From positions 1 to 22,659 of the IMG/VR virus record IMGVR_UViG_3300042691_049018: 22,659 nt of DNA, one strand, 5' to 3'. The notes under the pieces were generated by a model. That model had not been told where the DNA came from. It worked only from the letters and a program-made list of their open reading frames with translations, and made no database searches. Position 1 is the stretch's first letter. Each line of letters starts with the position of its first letter. The DNA comes from a virus. A program made the translations under genes and the position numbers. Positions 1-7,851 of the stretch are shown piece after piece.

Positions 1-1157
1 AAGCGGACTGGATTGAACCTCACTTGCTAGAAAGTTTTTGGGCTTCTGTGTATCCTATCATTTCAAATTCAAAGAAGTCTAAAATTATTATGGCTTCAAC
101 ACCTAGAGATACCTCTGGTTTGTTTTTTAAATTATATGACGGTTCTGTAAAGAATGAAAATAGTTGGGTGCAAATGAAAGTACCTTGGTATGACGTTCCC
201 GGAAGAGATGAAAAGTGGAAGAAAGAAACAATGGGTTCTATGGCTTCTCCAGAAGACTTTTTAAGAGAATTTGAATGTATATTTGATGAAGTAGGCGAAG
301 CATCAATCAATGCAGCTACTTTTGATACACTAAGAACAAAAGCATCATCACCTGAATATGTTTACATGGATGGTTCTTATAAGATTTGGGATCTTCCAAA
401 AGAAGGTAGGCTATATGTAGCTGGTGTTGATGTTGCAGAAGGTGTAGGCAAGGACAATACTGTTGTGCAAATTTTAGATCTAACTGATTTGCATGCCATT
501 AATCAGGTTGCTGTATATTCATGTAATACTATTACTCCTATTGAATTTACTAGTAAATTGCATGAAATACTATTGCAATGGGGATCACCATTGCTACTTA
601 TAGAGAGAGACAAGTGCGGTGCTCAAGTAGTTGATAATTTAAGAAAAGATTATCAGTATGAGAATATTATTTCTCATGGTTATAAAGAATTGAATCGAAG
701 CGTTATTCCATTGGGCGTCGTTTGTCATACTAATACAAAATATGATAATGTTATCAATCAAAGATATTGGATTAATACATTAGATGCTGTTAGAATAAAT
801 GATGTACATACAGTAGAAGAACTAAGGGACTTCGTAAGGATGCCGAATGGGACATGGAAAGCTAAGAATGATAAACATGATGACCGCGTTATGTCTTTAG
901 GTTGGGCATTATTAATATTACATGAAAAACTTGTCACAAAATATTTTGAAGTCATTACTATGGATGAGAATAATAAACCAGCGGTTATTCGTCCATATGA
1001 TTGGGGTGTAGGTTCATTTAAGAATCCAGGTGCTTTTTATATGAATGAAAAAGATTCTAGTCAATATAATGTTATTCCTACTTTTGTTGGGAGTCATTTT
1101 GGGTTTGATGATGATTTAAATGATTTATTGCAGTCTGGTTGGAAACCTCTACAATGA
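1..1157 (+). CDS. 17: Terminase large subunit (T4 gp17-like), C-terminal part, 5' truncated by window edge
   Basis: This is the packaging motor subunit that pumps and cuts DNA at the portal. The frame is open to the left edge (in frame from base 3, reading ADWIEPHLLES), so the N-terminal ATPase Walker motifs lie outside the window and the TTG at 24 is not the real start. The visible part begins at the end of the ATPase domain; SKIIMASTPRDTSG at about 78-119 resembles the gp17 coupling-motif region (SKIIITTTPNG in T4). The RNase H-like nuclease domain follows. Its three acidic positions appear conserved: Asp of GVDVAEG at 429-431, Glu of LIERDKCGAQ at 603-605, and HDD at 876-884, matching T4 D401, E458 and D542 by motif. 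The stop overlaps the next start (ATGA, 1154-1157). Family assignment is secure. Confidence 0.95.
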   Translation, partial: ADWIEPHLLESFWASVYPIISNSKKSKIIMASTPRDTSGLFFKLYDGSVKNENSWVQMKVPWYDVPGRDEKWKKETMGSMASPEDFLREFECIFDEVGEASINAATFDTLRTKASSPEYVYMDGSYKIWDLPKEGRLYVAGVDVAEGVGKDNTVVQILDLTDLHAINQVAVYSCNTITPIEFTSKLHEILLQWGSPLLLIERDKCGAQVVDNLRKDYQYENIISHGYKELNRSVIPLGVVCHTNTKYDNVINQRYWINTLDAVRINDVHTVEELRDFVRMPNGTWKAKNDKHDDRVMSLGWALLILHEKLVTKYFEVITMDENNKPAVIRPYDWGVGSFKNPGAFYMNEKDSSQYNVIPTFVGSHFGFDDDLNDLLQSGWKPLQ

Positions 1158-2422
1158 TAAATAGAAGCATGAAGAGCTTTAAGGATTATTTTATTTTAAT
1201 GGAAAATGCAGATGCTACTAATAAGCATCTCACACATTTAGATGAATTAATTCTTAAAAAGGGAAAAGAAGGTGCTATTAAAACTTTGCAATATATTTCA
1301 GTTTTACTGGATATGTTAAAAAGTAATACTGATAGAAAGATTAACATGACTGTTAAGATTGATGGCGCACCTGCAGTTATATGCGGTAGAGACTCTTACG
1401 GTAAATTTTTTATATCTACTAAAAGTGCATTTAACAATGAACCATTACTATCTTATAGTGTAGTAGATATTAAAAAGAATCATGGCGAAGCTCCCGGACT
1501 GATTGAGAAATTAATATATGCTTTTAATGCATTGAAAAGCGTAAATTTTGACGGCGTGTATCAAGGTGATTTATTGTTTTGGCCCGGATTAGTGCAAAAA
1601 TACGTTATAGGTGGTAAAAATTATTTGGGGTTTAGACCAAATACTATTTTGTATACATTCCCCGAAGATTCAAAAGAGGCTAAAGATATTAAGAAATATC
1701 AAATAGGTATTGCCTTCCATACAAAATATGATCCTTCTGTAGATGAAGAAGGCAAACAACGATTTGTTAATAAAAAATTTGGCATCTCTGCAGAACATTT
1801 AAAATCTAAAACAGCATATATCATAGATGCATTATTTGAAAATAAAGCCGGTACTATTAGTTTAACTGAAGAAGAAACAAACTTTGTGAGAAGAACACTA
1901 CAAAATGCTGAAACTCATATCAATTTAATAAATTTCTCTTTCATAAATGGGAAGGTCGCCGACTTAATAAACATATTTTTAAACACGAAAATTAAAGAAG
2001 GTGAATTTTTAAATGATCTTCGTTATTCATTGAATGAATTCATACAATGGGTTGGCGCCCGACTAGACAAAGAAATAGAAAAAGCTAAAAGAAAAGAATC
2101 TAAAATAGCAGCTAAAAATGAAATGACTAAACTTCTAGAACGGCACGCTGATACTATTTTACACCTATTTAACTATATTAGAGATGTGAAGCAAATTAAG
2201 GATATTTTTATACAAAAATATAATTCAATCATGCAAGGTGCTATGATGGGAACATTCTTGATAATGCCTAATGGTGATATTAAGGTGACAAATCCCGAAG
2301 GTTATGTTGCATTTGATCAAGATCAAAATGGTGTAAAGTTTATTGATCGACTAGAATTCAGCAGAGCTAATTTTTTAATGCCGAAGAATTGGGTAAAACC
2401 AGAAACACAACCAATTGAATAA
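1154..2422 (+). CDS. Predicted nucleotidyltransferase/ligase-like protein, conserved phage family of unknown role
   Basis: I do not recognise a characterised homologue. The 422-residue product carries motifs reminiscent of the covalent nucleotidyltransferase (DNA/RNA ligase, capping enzyme) superfamily: VKIDGAPAV with Lys68 (KxDG, motif I-like), FDGVYQGDLLF around Asp139 (motif III-like), EGYV at 382-385 (motif IV-like EGxV) and VKFIDR with Lys395 (motif V-like). Between about 145 and 375 lies a long, lysine- and glutamate-rich, mostly helical-looking insertion. The start at 1154 is chosen for the ATGA overlap with the terminase stop; an in-frame TTG at 1139 is less likely, and ATG at 1169 (MKSFKDYF) is a real alternative. 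No Shine-Dalgarno is visible. It could be a nucleic-acid end-repair or tagging enzyme, or a catalytically dead relative; its place between terminase and tail genes does not settle this. Confidence 0.6.
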   Translation: MINRSMKSFKDYFILMENADATNKHLTHLDELILKKGKEGAIKTLQYISVLLDMLKSNTDRKINMTVKIDGAPAVICGRDSYGKFFISTKSAFNNEPLLSYSVVDIKKNHGEAPGLIEKLIYAFNALKSVNFDGVYQGDLLFWPGLVQKYVIGGKNYLGFRPNTILYTFPEDSKEAKDIKKYQIGIAFHTKYDPSVDEEGKQRFVNKKFGISAEHLKSKTAYIIDALFENKAGTISLTEEETNFVRRTLQNAETHINLINFSFINGKVADLINIFLNTKIKEGEFLNDLRYSLNEFIQWVGARLDKEIEKAKRKESKIAAKNEMTKLLERHADTILHLFNYIRDVKQIKDIFIQKYNSIMQGAMMGTFLIMPNGDIKVTNPEGYVAFDQDQNGVKFIDRLEFSRANFLMPKNWVKPETQPIE

Positions 2423-2425
2423 AAA

Positions 2426-3022
2426 ATGATAGGCAATCACACAACTTCTAATGATCAGGCAATCCTAAACAAAGCATTAGGAGATAAGTTTCAAATGTTT
2501 TTTGATATACCTCCTATATTAAGAAACATTAATAAGAGATTTGAACGCAAAAATACATCCATATCGTTAGATACAATGGCATTTTCTGTATATGGTGCTA
2601 TAGTACCTGCCATTAATGTACCTTCTGTTGATTTAAACTATAGTGGATCGCCGTTTAGTATCACATCACATACACATCCTAAGTATGATCCACTGAAGGT
2701 TAGCTTCACGGTTGATAATATGTTTAATAATTATTGGGTAATTTACACATGGCTCAATGCTTTGAGAGAAGCTCAAGAAGGAACATATGCAACTTCTTTA
2801 AGATGTAATGATATTACTGGATTAGAAGGTACTATTGCAGAATATAGTACCGATATCACTATTGTAGGTAAAGATGAATTTAATAATGACGTCATTAAAT
2901 GGATGTATAAAAATGCATTTCCTACAACATTAGATGGTATTAGTTACACATATCGACAATCCAATGAAATAGAATCTTCTTTTACACTTGCATTCTCAGA
3001 ACTATATTGTGCTTTAGTATAA
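2426..3022 (+). CDS. Tail-tube-fold protein (gp19-like paralogue)
   Basis: This 198-residue protein has the features of the T4 gp19/gp54 tube fold. A central strand-helix unit (PLKVSFTVDN followed by YWVIYTWLNALREAQ) resembles the 'FTLTFY.D.....R' region of tube proteins. The C-terminus (AFPTTLDGISYTYRQSNEIE, then SSFTLAFSEL) parallels the gp19 C-terminal hairpin 'WPTNVGELQLDWDSNNEIQ'. It lies three bases after the preceding stop and just upstream of the sheath gene, so a tail role is likely. Since the better gp19 candidate is at 5718, this is probably a second tube-like component such as a terminator or connector ring, or a minor tube protein. That sub-role is inference. Confidence 0.55.
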   Translation: MIGNHTTSNDQAILNKALGDKFQMFFDIPPILRNINKRFERKNTSISLDTMAFSVYGAIVPAINVPSVDLNYSGSPFSITSHTHPKYDPLKVSFTVDNMFNNYWVIYTWLNALREAQEGTYATSLRCNDITGLEGTIAEYSTDITIVGKDEFNNDVIKWMYKNAFPTTLDGISYTYRQSNEIESSFTLAFSELYCALV

Positions 3023-3025
3023 AAA

Positions 3026-3054
3026 AGGACTCAAAAAAAGTATAAATAAGTCCT
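3026..3054. repeat. Inverted repeat flanking the sheath-gene promoter box
   Basis: AGGACT (3026-3031) and its reverse complement AGTCCT (3049-3054) are separated by 17 bases that contain the TATAAATA box. A 6-bp stem with an A-rich loop is weak as an RNA hairpin. It could equally be a dyad operator, or chance in a short gap. Confidence 0.35.
3041..3048 (+). promoter_or_regulatory. T4-type late promoter box TATAAATA
   Basis: Exact match to the T4 late -10 consensus TATAAATA in the 34-base gap before the sheath gene, 8 nt before its ATG. In T4 the start of transcription lies about 6 nt after this box, so the 5' leader here would be only a few bases. It shares ATAAATAAGT with the box at 5705. 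Confidence 0.65.
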
Positions 3055-3056
3055 AT

Positions 3057-5693
3057 ATGAGAACTATTCAGTCACCTGGCGTGGAAATTCGCGAAATTGA
3101 TGCATCACAAGTCGCCTTCCAACCAGTAGGAACAAACGTATTTTTAGCGGGGTTTGCCCAACGCGGGCCAACCGATGAAGTATTGCAAATTACTTCAGTA
3201 CAAGAATTAGAACAAATTTATGGCACACCAGTTACACCAGCTGAAAGATATTTTTATCATTCTGCAAAACAAATTGTAACAGATTCTAATGCCAATTTAT
3301 ATGTAAATAGATTGCCATATGGCCCTGGTGCTGGTTATGGATATGGTTCATCTTATGGTGCATTAGTGTATCCTCTTGTGACATTAGAAGAAGATAAGAG
3401 TTCAACAGTATGGCGTGCTACAAAATCTGTCCCATCCAGTGCATTTGATTTTGCGGACAGTGGGTTGGATTTATCTTTTTTGGGTGGTATTTCGGTTGAA
3501 TGGAATGATGCTCAAATCAGCACATTAACAAGTCAAGGTATATCTTTATACAATAAAGATCTAGCAGTATTGAATGATGCAAAGTATAATGATTTGTTCA
3601 TAATAATGGGATATGCGTCAAATCCATCAACCATAATAGAAGCACAAGAGACAGTTATGGCTTCGTTTTTATCCGGCAACCAAATTTCCGTGACTGACAA
3701 TATAGCTGTATCTGCGGGAACTTACGTTTTAGGCGCGCCAAAATTCTTTGAATTATCTTTAGATCAATATAATGCAGTAATTGAAGGGACAGCGTTTAAT
3801 TGGTCCACAACGTCAGCTGTTTTAAGTGATATTAATTCAGTAGCTGATTTTGGAAAAGCTGGCTTGATTATTCTTAATAAAGGACAGACTGTAACAGAAG
3901 CACAAGCAGAAGGATTCTATGCTGCGATTACTGATAATACAAACGCAGAACCAACAACTGATCATGACAGCATTTTAAATGCATATACAGTAACTCAAGC
4001 AGCACCCCCAACAGGATTATTTGGTGACGGATTTACTCAAATCCCCGCAGAAAGATTAAATTTCTCATTATCTGGTGGTTCAGACACCGGTGTTGTACGC
4101 GATGATTCGAACATTTCATATAATCTCGAGCGTACTTTTTATAATTTCCCTGATTCAACCACAGAAAAATTTGACGATACATTATCAATCAGTGTTTATA
4201 AATTGAGAAGATCCATTTATACGCCAGATGCTATTAAGATGGATTATGTTCTAGAACGCAATCATATAGGATCACTTGATTTTAATCGTAAAATACAAGA
4301 TGTAAATGGCGGTGAAGCAGTATCTTATTTCATTTCAGCACCTCAAAAAGAAAGCAGAGCTATTAAAATCATTGTTAATGATAATATCACAAATAGAGGC
4401 GGTGATACATGGTTGAATGAAGTTGGAATTCCACGCAAGAAGGTAAGGCTTTATACAAGATCAACATTAAAGGCTCTAGAGGCAGATAATACATCCGGAT
4501 ATAGATTCGGTGGTTACTATCATGATTTCGTATCATTATCAGCAAAACTAGGATATAGTGATGCATTGTATCCAACTGGTCCATATACAAATTTAAATAT
4601 CAAAACAAAAGATATAGGAAATTTACCGAATAAGATTGAAAATGCGTTATATAAAGTTGAAAATGACGAATTATTTGATTTAGATCTTGTCGTCGAAGGC
4701 GGACTTGGTACAATCTATACAACATGCTGTGCAAATAAGGTCACTTACTTTGATGATACCGTAGTATCTGATAATTTTGCCACCGGATTAACTAATTTAA
4801 AAACAACCGGTGAATATTTCGAACCTTCTGATGGTAGTCAGGATCTAAGAGGACTCTATCATACCATTTTCTCACGATTTGATACATTCTGTTCCTCAGC
4901 TAGAAAAGATTGCATGTTTATTGCTGATCCTTTAAGACAAATATTTGTTAAAGGTGAAAATAGTAAAGTGTTACCTAATGCAAGTAATTCATTCTCACGT
5001 GACATTTACACTGCATTAAAGAATCTTTTCGGACTAGCTAATACAAATTATTCATGCTCTTATGGCAACTGGGCCAAGGTATATGATCCGGTAGCAGGAT
5101 TAAACATTTGGGTGCCTTTTTCACCATTTGCAGCTACAAGCTTTGTTAATACTGATGCTAATTACTATCCATGGTATGCTCCAGCCGGATTCACACGCGG
5201 TAAAGTACGCAATGTTCTCGAATTAGCCATAGCACCTAAACAAAAAGAAAGAGATCAATTATATAAAATTTCAGTAAATCCCGTAGCATTCTTCCCCGGA
5301 GATGGTATTACGATCTTCGGTCAAAAGACAATGCAGCGTCAACCCAGTGCTTTTGACCGCATTAATGTAAGAAGATTATTCTTATATCTCGAAAAAGCTA
5401 CAAAGAAGACAGTCAAATACTTCGTATTTGAACCTAATACAACATTTACGAGAACACGTTTAGTGAATACGCTGAATCCGATCTTCAATTTTGCTAAATC
5501 AACCCAGGGAGTAGCTGATTATATGATTGTAAGCGATAAAAGAAACAACACTCCTGATTCAATCGATAGTAACGAATTGGTAGTTGATATATACATCAAG
5601 CCTGTTCGAGCATCTGAATTCATTTTAGTGAACTTTATTGCTACTAGAACTGGAGCTAATTTCAGTGAATTAATCAGTGGTCCACGTCTCTAA
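3057..5693 (+). CDS. 18: Tail sheath protein (T4 gp18-like)
   Basis: This is the contractile sheath subunit that stacks around the tail tube and shortens to drive it through the cell envelope. The N-terminus has the classic sheath arm sequence SPGVEIREIDAS (residues 6-17), followed by a conserved strand region to about residue 85. The sheath signature YYPWYAPAGFTRG lies at 702-714, and the C-terminal domain ends with a strand (VDIYIKPVRASEFILVNF) like that used for subunit interlinking. At 878 residues it is about 220 longer than T4 gp18 (659), with the excess apparently between about residues 85 and 340, consistent with an inserted outward-facing domain. A late-promoter-like box precedes it. 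It is followed by the tube gene as in T4. Confidence 0.95.
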   Translation: MRTIQSPGVEIREIDASQVAFQPVGTNVFLAGFAQRGPTDEVLQITSVQELEQIYGTPVTPAERYFYHSAKQIVTDSNANLYVNRLPYGPGAGYGYGSSYGALVYPLVTLEEDKSSTVWRATKSVPSSAFDFADSGLDLSFLGGISVEWNDAQISTLTSQGISLYNKDLAVLNDAKYNDLFIIMGYASNPSTIIEAQETVMASFLSGNQISVTDNIAVSAGTYVLGAPKFFELSLDQYNAVIEGTAFNWSTTSAVLSDINSVADFGKAGLIILNKGQTVTEAQAEGFYAAITDNTNAEPTTDHDSILNAYTVTQAAPPTGLFGDGFTQIPAERLNFSLSGGSDTGVVRDDSNISYNLERTFYNFPDSTTEKFDDTLSISVYKLRRSIYTPDAIKMDYVLERNHIGSLDFNRKIQDVNGGEAVSYFISAPQKESRAIKIIVNDNITNRGGDTWLNEVGIPRKKVRLYTRSTLKALEADNTSGYRFGGYYHDFVSLSAKLGYSDALYPTGPYTNLNIKTKDIGNLPNKIENALYKVENDELFDLDLVVEGGLGTIYTTCCANKVTYFDDTVVSDNFATGLTNLKTTGEYFEPSDGSQDLRGLYHTIFSRFDTFCSSARKDCMFIADPLRQIFVKGENSKVLPNASNSFSRDIYTALKNLFGLANTNYSCSYGNWAKVYDPVAGLNIWVPFSPFAATSFVNTDANYYPWYAPAGFTRGKVRNVLELAIAPKQKERDQLYKISVNPVAFFPGDGITIFGQKTMQRQPSAFDRINVRRLFLYLEKATKKTVKYFVFEPNTTFTRTRLVNTLNPIFNFAKSTQGVADYMIVSDKRNNTPDSIDSNELVVDIYIKPVRASEFILVNFIATRTGANFSELISGPRL

Positions 5694-5704
5694 TATAGTT
5701 AACC

Positions 5705-5712
5705 CATAAATA
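5705..5712 (+). promoter_or_regulatory. Late-promoter-like box CATAAATA
   Basis: One mismatch to TATAAATA, in the 24-base gap between sheath and tube genes, ending 5 nt before the tube ATG. With T4 spacing, +1 would be the A of the start codon. The ten bases ATAAATAAGT are identical to those upstream of the sheath gene. A separate promoter would suit the high copy number of the tube protein. Confidence 0.55.
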
Positions 5713-5717
5713 AGTAT

Positions 5718-6320
5718 ATGGCAGACACAATACAAACAATCAGAGGGTTTTACGACAGAGCAGCTGTTGCAGATTTCGCGCGTGATTACTTATTTCGCGT
5801 AATGATGATCCGCACAGGTACCATGTTTCTAGGTGAAGAAGAGTTAGTATATGTAAAAACAGCTACTCTTCCTGGCAGAAATATTGAAAATGAAGCTGTC
5901 AAGTACATGGGGATGAATTTTAACATTCCCACGATTGCAACATATCCCAATTCTGAAGCATTTACTTTGACTTTTTATTGTGATGCCAATTCACTCTTGA
6001 GAGAAAGACTCATGTCTGAATCCCGTGCTGTGTTTAATGATGCAACTAGCACTGGTACGTATAATACACCGGGACGTGATAGCTATATTGAATTGTTACA
6101 ATTAGATAAAAAACTGGAACCCGTCATGCAATATACATTATTCGGCGCATCTATTCGCAATGTAGGTGAAATTGCTTATGAAATTGCAGAAGGCACTGGC
6201 AGTGTTAAAACATTTGATGTAACGTTTGCTTACCATTTCTTCGAAGAAAAGAGACCAGGCCAGTTCGCTTTAAATAATATCACCAATGCATTCCCAAATA
6301 TTAATGCTTTCTTGACATAA
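5718..6320 (+). CDS. 19: Tail tube protein (T4 gp19-like)
   Basis: This is the major tube subunit, whose hexameric rings form the DNA conduit inside the sheath. The 200-residue length is near that of gp19 (163 in T4). Family-like features are an N-terminal FARDYLFRVMM strand, the loop KTATLPGRNIE, a central TLTFYCDANSLLRERLMSE strand-helix unit and a C-terminal strand GSVKTFDVTFAYHFFEE that matches the terminal strand of the fold. Its position directly after the sheath gene repeats the 18-19 order of T4. A late-promoter-like box stands 5 nt before the ATG, with no Shine-Dalgarno. The related gene at 2426 is more divergent, so this one is the better candidate for the bulk tube protein. Confidence 0.9.
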   Translation: MADTIQTIRGFYDRAAVADFARDYLFRVMMIRTGTMFLGEEELVYVKTATLPGRNIENEAVKYMGMNFNIPTIATYPNSEAFTLTFYCDANSLLRERLMSESRAVFNDATSTGTYNTPGRDSYIELLQLDKKLEPVMQYTLFGASIRNVGEIAYEIAEGTGSVKTFDVTFAYHFFEEKRPGQFALNNITNAFPNINAFLT

Positions 6321-6329
6321 CTAATATAA

Positions 6330-7001
6330 ATGGCAGAAAACATTAACTCACCCAGAGAACATTTTCTTAGTAATATATCTGTTTGGGAATTAGATGTTCC
6401 TTTACAGACTCAATGGGTAGTTAGAATTGCACCCAAAGCTAGTTTAATAGATTTTTTTAGCTCCGTTCTTAGACATACTACTGTAGATCATTCACTGTTA
6501 GGTGATGTAACAAAATATTCACATTTTGAAAAGTTTCTGGGTACACGTGGTAATGCATTGGAAGAAGGGTTGGGATTGTATTTTGCACAAGGTGTTGAAA
6601 TACCCGGTGAATCTCTAGATTTGGAAATGGCATCGATGCAAGGAGACAATGGTTTTTTACAAGGTAATTTAGTCAAAAACAGGGCTTCTGGAAACAAAAG
6701 AGAACTTTCCATAAAACTATTAGAAACAAATTTAGATTTTATGGACGGCCTAATTAGACCATGGATAATTGCTGCTGGCTACATGGGCACATGTGCCGCT
6801 CCCGGGAGAACCTCAATTAAGTGTGATATACAAATTGTTCAATATACTAAAGGTCCTACCAAACCTGTTAGAAAAATACATAATTTTATAGATTGCGTGC
6901 CATACTCATGTGAGGGTAGTACATTGCAATATGACCAAGAAAACATAGTTGCAAAAAACGTATCATGGATTTATAATTATTATCATTATAAATTAATATA
7001 A
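6330..7001 (+). CDS. Tail tube initiator-like protein (T4 gp54-like candidate)
   Basis: The 223-residue product looks like a further member of the tube-fold family. It has an N-terminal PLQTQWVVRIAP strand, a YFAQGVEIPGESL loop of the sort seen in tube proteins, a central ELSIKLLETNLDFMDGLIRPW strand-helix unit and a C-terminal set of strands ending in VAKNVSWIYNYYHYKL. In T4, gp54 starts tube polymerisation on the baseplate hub and has this kind of fold. Position after gp19 and before hub-assembly genes fits that job. The gp54 label rests on fold-like pattern and context, not on strong identity; gp48 or another tube-like baseplate protein is possible. The ATG is preceded by an A/T-only leader; the stop overlaps the next start (TAATG). 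Confidence 0.5.
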   Translation: MAENINSPREHFLSNISVWELDVPLQTQWVVRIAPKASLIDFFSSVLRHTTVDHSLLGDVTKYSHFEKFLGTRGNALEEGLGLYFAQGVEIPGESLDLEMASMQGDNGFLQGNLVKNRASGNKRELSIKLLETNLDFMDGLIRPWIIAAGYMGTCAAPGRTSIKCDIQIVQYTKGPTKPVRKIHNFIDCVPYSCEGSTLQYDQENIVAKNVSWIYNYYHYKLI

Positions 7002-7837
7002 TGATCAAATCAAATTTTTATACAACCTTATATCTACCGGGTTGTAAAAAAAATATTAGAGTCAATGAAATTAACAATTTCTATTATCTAGATATTTTAA
7101 AATTTATTCAAAATAATGATATATCTGATTTAAATCACTTTCTGGATAAAGTAATTAAAGAAAATACAGATGCAGATATTAATGAATTGAGTAATGTAGA
7201 CAAATTTTGTATTTTAGTTGAAATGCGATCTATTTCTATAGGTAATATCATAGAATTTTTTATTGACAATACACACATAAAATATAATTTGTCTGATATC
7301 TGTAAAAATATTCAAAATTTAGAATTAAAATCTACAGAAATAGAATTTTGTGGAATTCCTATCATCATAGATATGCCTAGAAATTTTATTTTTAATGAAA
7401 ATGAAGACATATTGTTTCAATGCATTACTACTGTTGGTGATTTAAATTTAAATATTGTAAATGAATCAGAAAAAAAATTAATTTACAGTGCATTGCCGGC
7501 ACATGTATATTCTGATATTAAAAAATTTATTACAGATACATCTGATTTTTTTGATCAAAAAAATATTTTTTCAATATTAAATATTGATTCTTTCAAAAAT
7601 TTCAAACTAAATCCATTTAATACAACATTTATTGAATTTTTGAAATCTATATATAATGATAGTTTAACAAATTTTTATGATTTGCAATTTAGTTTAATAA
7701 CAAAATTAAACATATCATATGAACATTTTATGTCTATGACATTTAATGAATCAAGAATGTATGTTGCCTTACAAAACAAAGAAATAAAGAAACAAGAAGA
7801 GTCACAAAAGAAATCAGGTGGAAATTTGGCATTATAA
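7001..7837 (+). CDS. Baseplate hub assembly protein (gp26/gp51-like family), first copy
   Basis: This 278-residue protein resembles the T4 baseplate family that contains gp26 and gp51, which help assemble the central hub. The N-terminus (YTTLYLPGCKKNIRVNEINN) has the family's opening strand pair. A helical stretch follows with 'DKFCILVEMRSISIG', like the conserved '..L...R...IG' block. Later comes 'LIYSALPAHVYSDIKKFI', the family's short Pro-Ala helix. The tail is charged (KKQEESQKKSGGN). It overlaps the preceding stop by one base (TAATG) and has TATAAATT at 6987-6994, six bases from the ATG. The next gene appears to be a paralogue. Which corresponds to gp26 and which to gp51 cannot be decided by reading. 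Confidence 0.6.
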   Translation: MIKSNFYTTLYLPGCKKNIRVNEINNFYYLDILKFIQNNDISDLNHFLDKVIKENTDADINELSNVDKFCILVEMRSISIGNIIEFFIDNTHIKYNLSDICKNIQNLELKSTEIEFCGIPIIIDMPRNFIFNENEDILFQCITTVGDLNLNIVNESEKKLIYSALPAHVYSDIKKFITDTSDFFDQKNIFSILNIDSFKNFKLNPFNTTFIEFLKSIYNDSLTNFYDLQFSLITKLNISYEHFMSMTFNESRMYVALQNKEIKKQEESQKKSGGNLAL

Positions 7838-7851
7838 GCATATATAATTTT

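Noticed and set aside
24-26. TTG as a terminase start
   Set aside because: The frame is open upstream to the window edge and the product lacks the ATPase domain, so this is an internal codon of a truncated gene.
1139-1141. TTG as start of the ligase-like gene
   Set aside because: ATG at 1154 forms a standard ATGA overlap with the terminase stop; TTG would add five residues inside the terminase gene.
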